64,000 nucleotides of DNA from Albifimbria verrucaria (GCA_020081605.1 JAHREC010000009.1:124001-188000), one strand, 5' to 3'. Positions 47,706 to 59,557 are shown, counted from the stretch's first letter. A program made the numbers and translations. Notes: generated by a model not told the origin, from the letters alone.

Positions 47706-49795
47706 GATGTGGAACTGCCGTCCAGAAAGGGGAATCAAAATAGCAAAACAAATCAACTCGGGCAAATCAACTCAGACATTCGAGCAAAAGAAGCCGTACG
47801 CATGAACATTTCTTGATCATCATGACAGCGGAAAGGAACTAACTCAGGATAGGGGATCTGATTGTACTAGGAAAAAGCCTTCGCAAGACAAACACTCCAT
47901 CGGATTACAGGGATTGCTCCGAGGCTTAGATCGTGATCAGGCACGGAAATGTCATGATTCTACGCCCAGAGTTTGGTAATATTGCAGCTGAAAAAAACGG
48001 TCAGCTCTTGTCATGGGCCCAGTCCGTTGCCAACCTCTGTTACACGCAATATGCTTCTCCGTGACATCAGAATAGGCGTTTGGCAGGCAGCTATAAAGGA
48101 CATGAGCTAGCGCGGCCTGTATGCAAAGAGCACAACATGTTTTCTTAGCTGTGGCCTCAGCTGAGGCTTATGCACACGTGTGACAATCCGTAATGACAAG
48201 TCTGGGGCCGGCACTGGACTGGGGTGAGGCTGACAGCTCGATAGAACTATTTTGGGGCTCGTGAAGGCGGCTAAGCTTATTCCAGCAACGCATCATTTGT
48301 CTATGCTTGATTTGTTGCTAGTTTAGAGTATTGTGTCGCATTCCATGCCTGTTCCAGGACGCGTTTTTTCTGGAGACCCTACTTTGAGCATGAAACGCAT
48401 ATGCAGCGTCTTGCCCTTCCGGCCGGCCATCTGAGCCATATGTATCATTTAAGCGCTCGACCTGCATTTGCCTGTCACCCCTGCACTTGTCCTGCTCCAC
48501 AAGTTGGGAAATCGGCGCGGGGAGTTTTTAAACCCCTGCGTCTTGTCTTTCAAGTCTTAGATTGTTGACCTAAGGTGAGGCAGACAAGGACACAGTAGAA
48601 TATATATAATACGGCTGCCCTGTGGCTGTTACAACTGTGTCGGTCTCAGCCTTCAACAACAATCTCACGCAAGTGCTTACAGGGCTAAACCAACAGCAAT
48701 GGCTTCAAGTGTGGCTCAAGTTGCCAGAGCACAGCCGCTTACCCCTGATTAGCGGTGGTCTGCATAACAGTACTACGCTCCGCAAGGGCGACGCAAGGAT
48801 CAGGCTAAAACCGTCCTCCGTGGTTCTATTGGCAAAGCCAAGATCCTGCAGCCAGGGGTTTGGAAAGCTAGCTCCGTCACCTGCATACAGTATTACCCTG
48901 TGTTAGGGTCCAAGAAGCACGTGGCAGAAGTTCGTTATAGCGGATTGAGTGGGCCAGACGTTGTCGATGAGTGTAATAAGCGGGACAACGTCAACACCGA
49001 GAGTTATTCTAGACCTGCCCAATCCAGCTGGCGAACACACGGACAACTCTTTCAGCTATTCGGGCGAGATGTAGGCTCTCAAATTCTCTAGCGAACCATG
49101 GATGGCACGGTTACGCCTCGTCGATCGACCGTCTACGGGTCGACGGCCTGGGCATTCCTTGGCAGACGCCACAGCCCTATAGAATCTTGGCTGGGGTCAC
49201 GTTCGACGCGCACCGGCGAAGAGGTCGCTTTTTCTGGGATGACATGGCGCACCAACCACCATAAGCTTGCAGCAGGTGGCTTCTTTAGGGACCCTTCAAG
49301 CTCACGTGATTCCTTGTGCCGTCGTATGTTGCCGTGAGCCGAGTCCCTACGGCCCGATGCTGTTAGCTGTCTCTTTTACGACGGGGTGGTTGCATCAGGC
49401 ACCGCACTCTTGGCGCTGGCGGTGGCAGTAAGGGGATCAGCCATCCTGGGCGTCGCGCGGCTTGCCTGTTTAGGCGGCTAGGATGACTTGTCAACCTATC
49501 AACTGCATTACACGCGCTCGTCCTATAAAGACAATTACTAGACGTTCAGTCCCAAGACGAAATACGATATATGTGACGATGAACCAGGTTACCGGGTGTC
49601 TGCCGCCGATCATAAGCAGGTACGCGAGGTTGCATTGACAGGTTGATAGGTTGAATGGTTGATCTGCAGTCGTCTCTTCAGTCTAATCTGGCCGTTCTCA
49701 TCCATTGCAAGCCTGCCTGTTGCCTCATCCGGAATTACGAACGGAACCACGCCTGTGCTCCCGTGAATGGCACGACCAGCGCACTTATAGTTAAT
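47706..49795. other. intergenic, two kilobases without a clear gene
   Basis: The left part (47706-48600) is the presumed FAS beta promoter region. 48600-49350 has several overlapping open frames of moderate GC content but no recognisable domain. They may be relics of a coding or mobile sequence. The rest is upstream of the CENP-B-type gene. Confidence 0.4.
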
Positions 49796-50530
49796 ATGGC
49801 AAACAATCAGAGTGGTGACAGCAGCCCCATGCGGGACACGAGGCGCCGCAGGGCCATCACCAACGCCCAGCGACGCGCCTTACGAGCTTGGTACTTTGAC
49901 TCAGACATGCCCAAGATGCAGGCCGATGCCTCGGCATGGTGGCAGCAAACGTATGGGTACTATCTCAACTCCAGCACCGTCAGTGAGATCCTCGGCTACA
50001 AATACGACTCGCTAGATGCCGGTGAGGTAACCCACGAGGCGTTGCGGCTTGTGGACGAGCGCAAGCGCCATCGCGACGCCAAGTGGGTGGATCTTGAGGA
50101 TGAGCTCATTCGATGGGTTTTTGAAAGAGAATCCATGACAGGCGAAGGGTCCGTCACAAGCAGCATGCTGCGCCAGAAAGCCACCGAGCTGTGGTACCAA
50201 ATGCCCTGCTACCACAATATGCGGCGGCCCCGATGGAGCGAAGGCTGGCGCAGCCGCTTCACCGCGCGTTATAAGCTGCGCCAGCACAGTCTGCTGCGAG
50301 AGGCTACCAGTTGCACCTCCGCTTCCACTGATTTACCGGCGTCGTCGCCCCAGCAGGCGTCGAGTATGTACAGTGCCACCACATCCACAACCCTGTCGGG
50401 CTTGACGCCAGGTCCCTATGACCTGGCGGAGCTCATTAACTCGTGGAACGATGCCGGTCAAGCGGACCTATGGGACACCATGATGTCGCCAGACATGAAC
50501 TTGGATGTGTGGAACATTTTGGAGTATTAA
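49796..50530 (+). CDS. CENP-B/Tc5-type DNA-binding protein without transposase domain
   Basis: This is a single unbroken ORF (from ATG 49796; an upstream in-frame Met lies at 49655). The first domain (I-T-N-A-Q-R-R-A-L-R-x-W-Y... S-S-T-V-S-E-I-L) is the CENP-B N-terminal helix-turn-helix of pogo-type transposases. The second (W-V-D-L-E-D-E-L-I-R-W-V ... G-W-R-S-R-F-T-A-R-Y) is the HTH_Tnp_Tc5/CENP-B domain. No DDE integrase domain follows. The last 90 residues are Ser/Thr-rich and end in an acidic, Trp-containing tail (near W-D-T-M-M-S-P-D). A domesticated transposase DNA-binding module turned regulator would fit, especially given its place between the two FAS genes. That role is inferred. 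It is GC-richer than its surroundings and has no frame slips. Confidence 0.75.
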   Translation: MANNQSGDSSPMRDTRRRRAITNAQRRALRAWYFDSDMPKMQADASAWWQQTYGYYLNSSTVSEILGYKYDSLDAGEVTHEALRLVDERKRHRDAKWVDLEDELIRWVFERESMTGEGSVTSSMLRQKATELWYQMPCYHNMRRPRWSEGWRSRFTARYKLRQHSLLREATSCTSASTDLPASSPQQASSMYSATTSTTLSGLTPGPYDLAELINSWNDAGQADLWDTMMSPDMNLDVWNILEY

Positions 50531-50886
50531 AAAGCATGTGACAGTCCGCCGAGTAGACGGAGCCAACTGTGCCCGTCCAAGTTTGAGAGGAGGAAAGGAC
50601 ATGACGAAATGTTTGCTGGTATATGATATCCGACACGTACTTGGCCCAGGAGCCTTATTTTACTCCGAGTCATGTGTCATCCAGGGCTCGCATCGAGAGC
50701 ATATAGATAACGGAACGTTATGACTTTGAGGGAGGCTTTTCCGTCCTCACCTTTGTCCTTTTATCGCGTTTTTGTTTTTCATAGCTATTTACTACCCTTC
50801 TTTTATCTTTTTACTTTATTTTGCGTCGCTGAAGTCATTCTAATCACTATGTGCATCTCTTATCATATTGTCATTTTCCATTCCTC
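50531..50886. other. 3' intergenic between convergent genes
   Basis: Separates the convergent ends of the CENP-B-type and FAS alpha genes. No phosphopantetheinyl transferase coding sequence is visible here. Confidence 0.6.
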
Positions 50887-53800
50887 TCACTCTGTGAACC
50901 TGTACAACCCTGTGCGTGGGTCACGAGCAGCCCGCGCAGTCGGATCCATGAGAATCTTATATCCGAGCTCATCATCCTTGCCATACGGCGGTTCCTCCTT
51001 GATACCTGCCAACTTGCCTTTCATCAAAGAATGTTCTAGCCATTGATTGGCTTTTTGTTCTCGTTGAGCGACCCGTTGTCGGTAGGCCTCATAGCTAGAA
51101 CCATCAAGCGTTGCGTAAAGGAAACGCGGATGTATGCCGACAGCCTGTGCGCCTTTCTGGCCAAAGCCAAAAGAATTGACCATGAAAGCTGAAATGCCGC
51201 CAGTTTGGATACTCTTGTTGGGAACAGCCACGAAATCATGTTTCCGCAAATCTTCGTCAATGTTGTCAGCGTTGCGATTTCCAGGAACCAGCCCTGTTTT
51301 GAGTGCCTGGAGGCAGCCGTTCAACATCCAAGAAGCTGCAGGGCCTTTAGGATGGCCCGTCAGATGTTTCTGGAAAACTCCTAAGAGGACATTTCCTGGA
51401 GTCCGGCCCAGGTGCTGCAACTGGCGTTGAATGATGTCAATTTCGTTGCTGTCATTGAGCTTGGTGGAGGTGCCATGGAAAGATACCAGGCCAATATCAT
51501 CAACTGTCAAACCCCAGACCGCTAATGAGCCACGCAAGGAGAGACAAATGGGTTCGACGAAGCAGTGCCTGTCCAGAAGCCGTTTCCCAGAGCATATCGA
51601 GCATCTGCCTTGATTCGACGGGTTTCTTGTTCAATCACTGCGACCTCATAGTCGTAGTTAGGGTCCTCGACTTCGAGATCTGCGAGCTGTTCATTTCGAA
51701 TAGCTTCGATCCGAGACAGTCGCTTTTCCAGTAGTTTTTTGCGAGAAGCAAGGCTAACGAGAGCCTGCGGCCCTTCCCTAGTACTCCTGATCTCCCTCAC
51801 TGTGCTCAAAACCCCTTCCCGGGTGCTGGTACGGATCTCGAAACCTTGTCACTAGCCATGGCGATCATAGGAATGACGGCATAAATGGGCACGCCCATTT
51901 CCAGAGCTAAACTGGCAGACATGACCACTTGGACGCCACCGCCCTCTGCCTCAACAAAGCCGCAACGGGTCGACGTTGTCGGCCGTGACAGCTCCTGGGG
52001 TGTACGGCCACGAGCTGCATCGGCTTCTCCGTTGGCTGTGGCCTTCATGTTTCCAAACTCAGCAGCCTCGTGCTCCTCCATATCATCAGCCGCGCCGACC
52101 AGACAAGCCCGCACCTTGCCCGCTGTTATTAACTCAAATGCCGTATCCAGTGACTCCAGACCCGTGGCACAAGCGCCTACAGGCGTACGGATTGGCCCAG
52201 CAGATGACAATAATAGCATGTTAACCCAGGCGGCTACGGTGTTGAGGAATGTTTCCTGCAAGATATCGTTTTGCACTGGCCGGTCTCGCAAACGACCCAG
52301 AAGCATCTTATTCTGAGCTCTAGCTCCTCCTTGGCCTGTTCCGAGGCAATTTCCGACCTCAGCTAGATGCACGTACTGATATAGCTCGTAAGCATCTGTG
52401 ATGCCCGATGCGAGCAGCGCTTCGGCTGTACTGACCAGAGCAAAGAGCGTGACACGGTCCACCTGCGAGATGGTGTCTTGAGGAATACCATACCGCTGTG
52501 CATTCCATCCGCTAGGCACATGGCCGGCCACTAGGCGGCCCATGTCGAGTGCACGAGGAATAAGAAGCATTGCGCCTTTCCGGAGCCGCACGCTGTATTG
52601 GCCATTTTCCAACGCTTCGACCTCAACCTTATCACCGTGCTCTCGCTTAAACTCGCTAGCTTCCTGCTTGGACGCCTCAAACGGGCCCATATCTTTGTCC
52701 AGCAGGACTTCCTGCAGCATCAACTTGCTTTGCCCATCGCTACCACCCCAAAAGCCTGGCCCAATCACCCTGATACCACTATGGTCCAGCATCGTCTGCT
52801 CGTACTTTGACTTGACATCAGCATCCGCCACAGGGTGTCCCGTGATGGCATCGACCCAGCCCGAGTACGGCTTTCTTGTTATAGGGCAAGGTCCACTGTG
52901 GTGTTTGATAAGCCCCATAATCCAGGCCATCTCAATACAACCCTCGAGTGAGAACTGCCCGTATGCCTCCATCTCCCACCGAGTTCGACTGCTTCCATAA
53001 GGCCCCATCTCACCAAAGCCTGTGACAACAACTACACGGTCCAAGTCTACCATCCCTTTCAGACTATCGCCCAGTTCACTGACGATTTCCTCGAAATTGC
53101 TCAGTGTGGGGAACCCAACCTCCATCAACGCGCGACGTCGATGCAAGCTAGATGAGTTGTCATGTTGACGTACAAAGTTTTCAGAAGCATCTTCTTCAAA
53201 AATGGCACGTTGAATATCACTTTGATCCTGAATCCGAGCTCTTATCTCGTCTAATCGAGTCTTGAAGTTCACAACTAAGTCAAAACCTCCGCTGAAATCA
53301 GCGTAGAGGGGCTCATCTTCACAGAGGTCGATCAAGGTAGGAGACATGAGCACCAAGATGTTAAAGGCCATCTCGGCAGGTGAAAACGTCCTTACACCTA
53401 GCTCGGATTCCACAGAAGCTGCTACAATGTCATTGTCCTTCATTAGACCTGTAGCGCGTGTCCAACCAATCGAGCAGCCGCATATGGATAATGCGTCGGA
53501 CCAGCTTTCACTTTGCCACTTGCGCATGAGGCTCTCTAAACCCATTTTAGACTCCGCGTACAGGCCATCGCCACCGAAAAGACCGTGATTTGGAGATAGT
53601 GGCAGTATCACTTGAGCTGGTCGAACACCAGCCCGCTTGGTGAGGCTTCGCTTTCGGCGAATGACGGCTCCAAGAAGACGTAATGTGTTGGTGAGCATGA
53701 CACGATGCGCCAATTCACTGCGGGAGTCAATATCAGTCATCTCCCGTCCATTTTCGCTTACAGCAGCAAACGGCAGAATGTAGTCGAGGTCGTAGCCTAG

Positions 53801-55963
53801 TCCGCCCGATTTAGAATCGTCATATATCCAGTCAACTAGCGCATCTACATCACGGACGCTGCCCATGTTGCAAGGAACCACGGTTAGCCTGGCCGTTCTG
53901 CTTCCTTCACCCTCAAACAAGCTTTGGAAATGTCTCGTCGAGTTTGTTGAGGAGCTGCTTGTTGTGACAACCACCTTTGCGCCTGCACGTAGCAAGACTG
54001 CAAGAATGTGGGAGCCAATGGATTCTTTTCCGGCACCAGTAATAAGCACATACTTTCCCTCCAACGAGAGTCCTTGTTGGAGGATGTTGCAGGCGACAGT
54101 AAAGTAAGTATCTGTTAAGCCTCTATCGAAAGTCCATTCGCTGTGTTTCCGTACCTTCAGATGTAGTGATGGTTGTTGGCGGGTATGCACTTCGCCAAGC
54201 TTGGTAATCTGAGTGACATCTTCTATATAAGCCAGTGGGGAGTTTATCTGGTACCGAGGAATCTCATTTATTTCGATTGTGCCGTCCTTTCCAACACACG
54301 TCTGGGGCCGGGTTGAGTCGAGTCTTGGAGTAAAGGCTGGGGCCTTTCCCAAGTCTGGTGGCATTTTTCCTTCACAAGCTCTAGATATCGAGACACTTGT
54401 GAGGGATGAATACCTTCGACTTTCTCCTTCTTCAGAAGAAAATCAACCACTCTGCCTAGATCTGGCGCAGACCGGCTCGCAATATCATTGGCAATGACGT
54501 TCAAGTGAATATCATCACGTGGTTGTAGAGCTCCCGTACGGAGATCATAATATGTGCGAAGCAAGGCCACTAATGTCCAATTCCACGATGAATCGTAAAC
54601 TCGAGCTTTCTCCCTGCTCATCATGGGCTCGATGCCAGAGGCGTAGGCCTCTCCATGCTCACTAACCCATTCGTCGAGTTTGACTTGTAGCGAATCTGCG
54701 AAAGCTTTAAGCTCAGTGACTTCTCCGGCTTTCGATTCAAGCTTAAGAGTCCTAGCACAGATTTCTAGAAGTGAGTGATAGAATTGACCTTGCTCCTTGA
54801 GAAGATGGGCTGACAATTCAGGGCTAAGTGCTGAGGATTTGGCCATTACCGGGCTTTCACTGGCCTCCAACTTCAAGCCATGGTGGGCTGCATAGCGCCC
54901 GTAGGTGTCATCGAAAAACTCTTGGGCTGCTTTGTCGTCTTTAAGTCTTACTGGCGGCGCTTCTAGTGTGGCCATTAATAGAATGGCATCTTGATGGCCA
55001 TCAGGAAGGCCCCAGTGTTGCTCCAAATATTGTCTGGCTTTCTGCAAAGAGAACCCGACAGGCATCTTAGCAGTAATTTCTTTGGTCACCAACTTAGTGC
55101 TTCTTTTCCCAAGTTGTGAAACCAAGGCAGTAGCCTGAAGCAATGAAGCAAGCTTCTCAATGGACATTTCTTCAGCTCTGTCGGGGACTATCGTGAATTC
55201 TTCCACAAGATCCCCAACTATCTCATTTTCGAGAGTGGATCTGCCTATTGCCGCGAAGGCTCATTAGTCTTATCGCTTTTCAGTACACCTGCTGTATAAT
55301 GGGCCTACCTTTCACAAGAGCTTTAATACTGCTGGTCTGTGGAATGTCGGCCATGGTTCGCTTTAGCTTGTAGGCTATCAAGAATGTTAAGATTTGGTTT
55401 GAAGTAATGGCCTCGTTTGCCAACTTTTGCTTCGTGGTGCTTCGGATAGGTGCTGAAGCATCTGTTGCGAATGATGGCTTTGGGATATCGTTACCATCAT
55501 TGTCGGGAGGTAATATTTTCTCGGGAGAGTATTGTAGCCAGTCTGTACTTGGGACTCGATTCCCACGATATCATCAGCCGACTTAATGTGGTAAATCTCG
55601 TCGTGGTCGTTATGCGTAGATAGGACTTTTCTACTCCGGAAAGCCGCAGCATCAAAGTCGGCATATTCAGATTGAGCTAGCGTTCTCTTGGCCATGTTGA
55701 CCAAAGTATTGGCCGGGCCAATTTCTATCAACCTTTCGACATCTTTCTCTTTGAACAAAGTGTCTTGGGTAGCGGTCCTATAGATTTATTAATGCCATGT
55801 GGAGGCAAGATTATCGTTGTTTTCACATACCATTTTACTGGAAATGCAAACTGGTGCCTGTAATAATTAGCACAGAATAGGTCGTAGTTTCCTGAAGCAG
55901 AACTCACGCTAGTAATTCAATAACGAGTGAATACCCGATCTCGCGCTCCTCGTCCGAGATCAT
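50887..55963 (-). CDS. type I fatty acid synthase alpha subunit lacking a PPT domain (pathway-dedicated)
   Basis: This is the alpha chain of the FAS, about 1640 residues. ATG 55963 begins M-I-S-D-E-E-R. Three introns are clear: 55858-55907, 55778-55830 and 55245-55308, the last with a CTAAT-like branch site. Domains: C-terminal part of MPT (I-E-I-G-P-A-N-T-L); ACP with the pantetheine Ser in G-R-S-T-L-E-N-E-I just after the third intron; ketoreductase with G-A-G-K-E-S-I-G and Y-A-E-S-K; ketosynthase with active Cys in G-A-C-A-T-G and His in F-H-G-T-S-T and T-G-H-P-K-G. The protein stops soon after the ketosynthase, without the C-terminal phosphopantetheinyl transferase of housekeeping FAS2. 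Secondary-metabolite alpha chains such as StcJ and HexA are similarly short. One-base slips sit at 55505-55507, 54364-54368, 51812-51815 and about 51536. It is divergent from the thioesterase. Confidence 0.93.
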
Positions 55964-56663
55964 CGTACTGATGTGAAGCTGTGTTTGAGTACTAATACTA
56001 TACAGAAGGCTATCAAGTGGTATCGATCAAGCAACGTGGTTTAGTCTCAGTTGAATCGTGTTAAATGTAAACTTTCCGAAAATCGCTCCTGGAAAAAGAG
56101 CACAAAGATGTTACCTAGATTGGTTATCTAGTCATCGGAGGTCACTCTTCGTGAGCCGCTCATATTCTTAGAGGACAATCCACCTCTCACGGACTTGCCA
56201 AGCATCTTAGGTCGAGTTTGTAACATTCTTCTTGAGCTATAAAGAGTATAGAAGATACCTTCGTACGCACCGGCATAAGCATGGCACGAGTTGCGGCCGA
56301 ATCCGTTGAATCGAAGGGCCAGGTAGCCGTTAGTACGGAACGCCAGCAGCAAGGTGTCCACCATTGAGGCCTTTCATAATTCAGCCGCATGTATCAGGGT
56401 GAGCCGTGCTCTCAAGGGCTCACTTCTAATCTGCAAGGTCGCAAGGTCTCCAAGGGTGTATGCTTTCGAGTGTACAGTAGGCATCTTGATTACGAGTTGG
56501 ATCAGCTTTGGGCAGGTATAAAGCAGCCTTATTGGGCAGCGTTGAACAGCATTGTTTTTGTTTTTTCTTTTTGTTTTTTATTGCAGGCTACTCTGTAGGT
56601 CCGCGCGTTTCATTGAGACTTTGAGTCTCTCTTTATAGCTGAGCACAGCTCTAGCCATCCACA
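55964..56663. promoter_or_regulatory. divergent promoter region, FAS alpha / thioesterase
   Basis: About 700 bases lie between the start codons of FAS alpha (minus) and the thioesterase (plus). Shared regulation is plausible from the arrangement. I could not assign a specific binding site. Confidence 0.45.
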
Positions 56664-57244
56664 ATGACATCTATGAACCTCAAATATTCCGAATCAATCG
56701 AGGAGAGCTTACTCGCCATCACTAGAAGGTACCTCTCGCTTCATGTGCCTCACCTCGATGTAACAGACAGTGCTGTTGTTTGTTCTCGAGCACTTTATGA
56801 ACAATCGAGTCCTTTTACATCCCTCCTTTTGCCAGCCTCACAGCCTCCCCAGTTGTCTATGTAGATAGCAGCCGGGGTATAGTAGCCGCCTTCTTTTCTC
56901 TGGGGCAACACCTTGCTGGACATCCCGGAATACTCCACGGAGGAGCATCCGTCACCCTGCTTGACGAAGCTATGGGTCGAGCAGCCCTTGAAAGGCTGCC
57001 ATCTCACAAAATTGCCGTCACAGCTAGCATAGAACTCAAGTACAAAGCCCCTATATACTTGGGCTCTGGCGACAAGAGCCATACAGAAAATCACACTGCT
57101 GGGACTTTCATTGCTGTCTATGCAGAAGTGAACCATGCATCGGGGAGAAAAGCGGAGGTGACCGGATATATAGCCGACGTTGAAACGGGTCAGAAACTGG
57201 TAGAAGGCACAGGCGTTTTTGTTGAGCCTCGTGATCTCAAGTAG
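56664..57244 (+). CDS. PaaI-type (hotdog) acyl-CoA thioesterase
   Basis: This is a roughly 190-residue hotdog-fold thioesterase. The signature helix region H-P-G-I-L-H-G-G-A-S-V-T-L-L-D-E-A (about 56923-56973) matches the PaaI/4HBT family, with Asp in the expected catalytic position. The I-E-L-K-Y-K-A-P-I strand follows (about 57030). A one-base slip at CCCC (56847-56850) separates the N-terminal part from the domain. Fungal FAS releases products as acyl-CoA, so this enzyme could hydrolyse the dedicated FAS product to the free acid, or simply edit it. Its divergent pairing with FAS alpha supports a pathway role. Confidence 0.8.
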
Positions 57245-57765
57245 GAATGCTAGTCATTTGTCAATCTAAAAATCTCGAGCCTAGCATAGGGACAGATATA
57301 CGAAACTAGTGCTGTAACGCATGTATCCGAATTCCGCTCGCACCAGTGCTCGGCTTTTAGCCATGCCCCAGGTGGTATCCACACAATTCATAGCGATGAA
57401 TATTTGGAGCAGCAAGATAAAAATAAGTCCACGAGTAGCTGAAATATTGGCATACAGTGTAAGTTCTAAGTTAGCATAGAGCTAGTAAGCCTGGTGCGTC
57501 TTACTTACTAACCCACCTAAAAACCGTCATGGGCAAAGCTGAGTTCAGCTGGCCTGATCTCGTTGTAACGGGAGGCGGTTATGACTCCGAATTATGCAGT
57601 GATGACACGAAGTTTATTATTCCCCGCTGGCAGTCAGAAAATTATCAAATTAGCAATCAAAATCTGAAAAGGAGGATCTGAATCTCATTCCACTCTGAAC
57701 AGCACGTCTTGCGTGCAGCTCCCTACCGAACCTTCGCCTTCATAGCAGGACACGATACAGTTACA
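57245..57765. other. intergenic
   Basis: Contains the presumed aminotransferase promoter. A short ATG-led frame at 57529 is not supported as a gene. Confidence 0.45.
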
Positions 57766-59191
57766 ATGGGCTCCATGGCTAGATTCCCTCCTCCTCCAAA
57801 TTCTTCTGTCGGTGGGTTTCTCCAAGCAAATATTGGTTGGCCGCTCTGCTCAAATATGATCTCCTAGACTGGAATAATTTGGGCGTTGGTATCACTGAAG
57901 GCAAGTCAAATCGATTGATAGGCCCTAATTGTGGTTTTTGTCTAAATTGTAGCCTCTAACCCCTTGTGTAGTTCACGGCCACATTGAGTCACGGTTCAGT
58001 GTTTCTTCTGGGAAATGGACTCAGCCGAAGCTTGTCAAGAACCCCATCTTGGGTGTTCACGGACTGTCGCCTGCTTTGAATTACGGTATCTCTCCAATGG
58101 ACTGCAAACTCAGACTTGATTCTAATAGTTTTCTTGTCTCCTAGGTCAGCAAGCATATGAGGGCATGAAAGGTATTGATCTCCTTCGCTGCTCTGAGTTC
58201 TCGCGTTGTCACTGACTGTACGATCTTTTGCAGCTTTCCGAGACAAGAATGGACAAATTCAGGTTTTCCGGCTCCGTGACCACGCCCTCCGGCTCGCACA
58301 CTCTTGCTCGTTTGTGAGCATCCCCGAACCGCCTGTAGACCATTTTGAAGCGTGTGTTCTGGCTGCTGTGGCAACTAATGCCGAGTTCGTCCCTCCTCAT
58401 GGGCCCAGGGCTGCCTTGTACCTTCGACCTTTGATCTTTGGGCTTGGAGGACAGCATATGGGACTTTCACCCCTGACGATTACCTCCTATGTGTCTACGT
58501 CAATCCTATCAATGCCTACCACGCAAGCCCAAAAGCCCTGAAAGCACTCGTCCTAGACGAGTTCGATAGAGCCGCTCCCCGCGGGACTGGGACTGCCAAA
58601 GTCGGAGGGAACTATGCCCCAGTTATGCCTTGGTCCGAAATTGCTCGTCGTGAGGGTTTCGCGTTGATGCTTCATCTTGACAGCGTGGAGAGAATTGCTA
58701 TTGACGAATTCTCCAGCAGTGGCTTCATTGGTATTCAAGCCAATGAAACTGGCGATGGATATCGCATGATTCTTCCTGATAGTATCAGTGCCATCAAAAG
58801 TGTTACTAGCGATAGCTGCGTGAAATTGGCCAAGCATTTAGGCTGGCAAGTAGAGAAACGCAGAGTATGTTGCATTCTTAACACTGTTTCCTGACCCCAT
58901 CACTGAGAACTTACTAATGGGCTAACACCACACCAGGTACTTTACTCTGAGCTTCGATCCTTTGATGAGGTATTGGCTGTGGGCACGGCCGTGTCTGTGG
59001 CTTCCGTGGGATCCATTACCCGTCGAGCCACAGGCGATGAGATAACTTATTCCCCTGATGAGAAGCCAGGAAGTTGCGCTACGTTCCTGCTAAAGAAGCT
59101 CCAAGATATTCAATTGGGCAAGACGGAAGATACATTCGCATGGCTGACTCGAGTGGGAGAAGGAGCTCTGGACATGTGTACAATGGAGTAG
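57766..59191 (+). CDS. class IV PLP aminotransferase, branched-chain-amino-acid type
   Basis: This is a fold-type IV transaminase of about 360-380 residues. Four or five exons are visible from ATG 57766: one with D-W-N-N-L-G-V-G-I (about 57875), V-H-G-H-I-E-S-R-F (about 57975), Q-Q-A-Y-E-G-M-K (about 58147), then the main exons and a last exon after CAG at about 58936. The PLP-binding Lys is in A-K-V-G-G-N-Y-A-P (about 58597), and the phosphate/cofactor region E-F-S-S-S-G-F-I-G follows (about 58710). The frame slips by one base at CCCC (58470-58473). Together with the FAS genes this resembles ToxF of the HC-toxin cluster and APS4 of the apicidin cluster, which are thought to aminate a 2-oxo fatty acid. 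The assignment to that job is by context. No mitochondrial targeting sequence is evident, unlike a housekeeping mitochondrial enzyme. Confidence 0.85.
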
Positions 59192-59557
59192 TTACTCACA
59201 TCAATTAACGTGCTAGGGTTATTTTCTTTAAGTTAGGGTTGACATTCTTATTCTAAACATGCTTCTTCCTCGGGTGTGGTGGGAGATAAAGATCTATGAT
59301 TGTGTAAGAGCTCAGAGTATAGCAAGTCAATCATCAAGTAAAATGAGTCTGAAACAAACGCGAAGAGAATTCATAGGCTTTGTGCCCATCGCGCTATATG
59401 GTCTCCCTCTGGGGTTGTGCTTGATTCAAATCAACAACTGGTCAAAATGCTCTGTTCAAATCATCTGATCTAGGACTATCGCATGAACTTCACGTTCAGT
59501 ACCCCAGCCTTACAAGTTACAGCCCCCAAGCAGTCGCGTCTGCCTTTTGGCTTATTA
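59192..59557. other. 3' intergenic between convergent genes
   Basis: Separates the aminotransferase and P450 stop codons. Nothing else recognised. Confidence 0.5.

Noticed and set aside
48622..49337. Overlapping plus-strand open frames between FAS beta and the CENP-B-type gene
   Set aside because: No domain, no consistent exon structure and no motif in any frame. Kept only as an unexplained stretch.
41281..55963. Treating both FAS genes as pseudogenes because of many frame breaks
   Set aside because: The breaks share one direction and mostly sit at homopolymers. Catalytic residues are intact and there are no in-frame nonsense codons, so sequence error is the better explanation.
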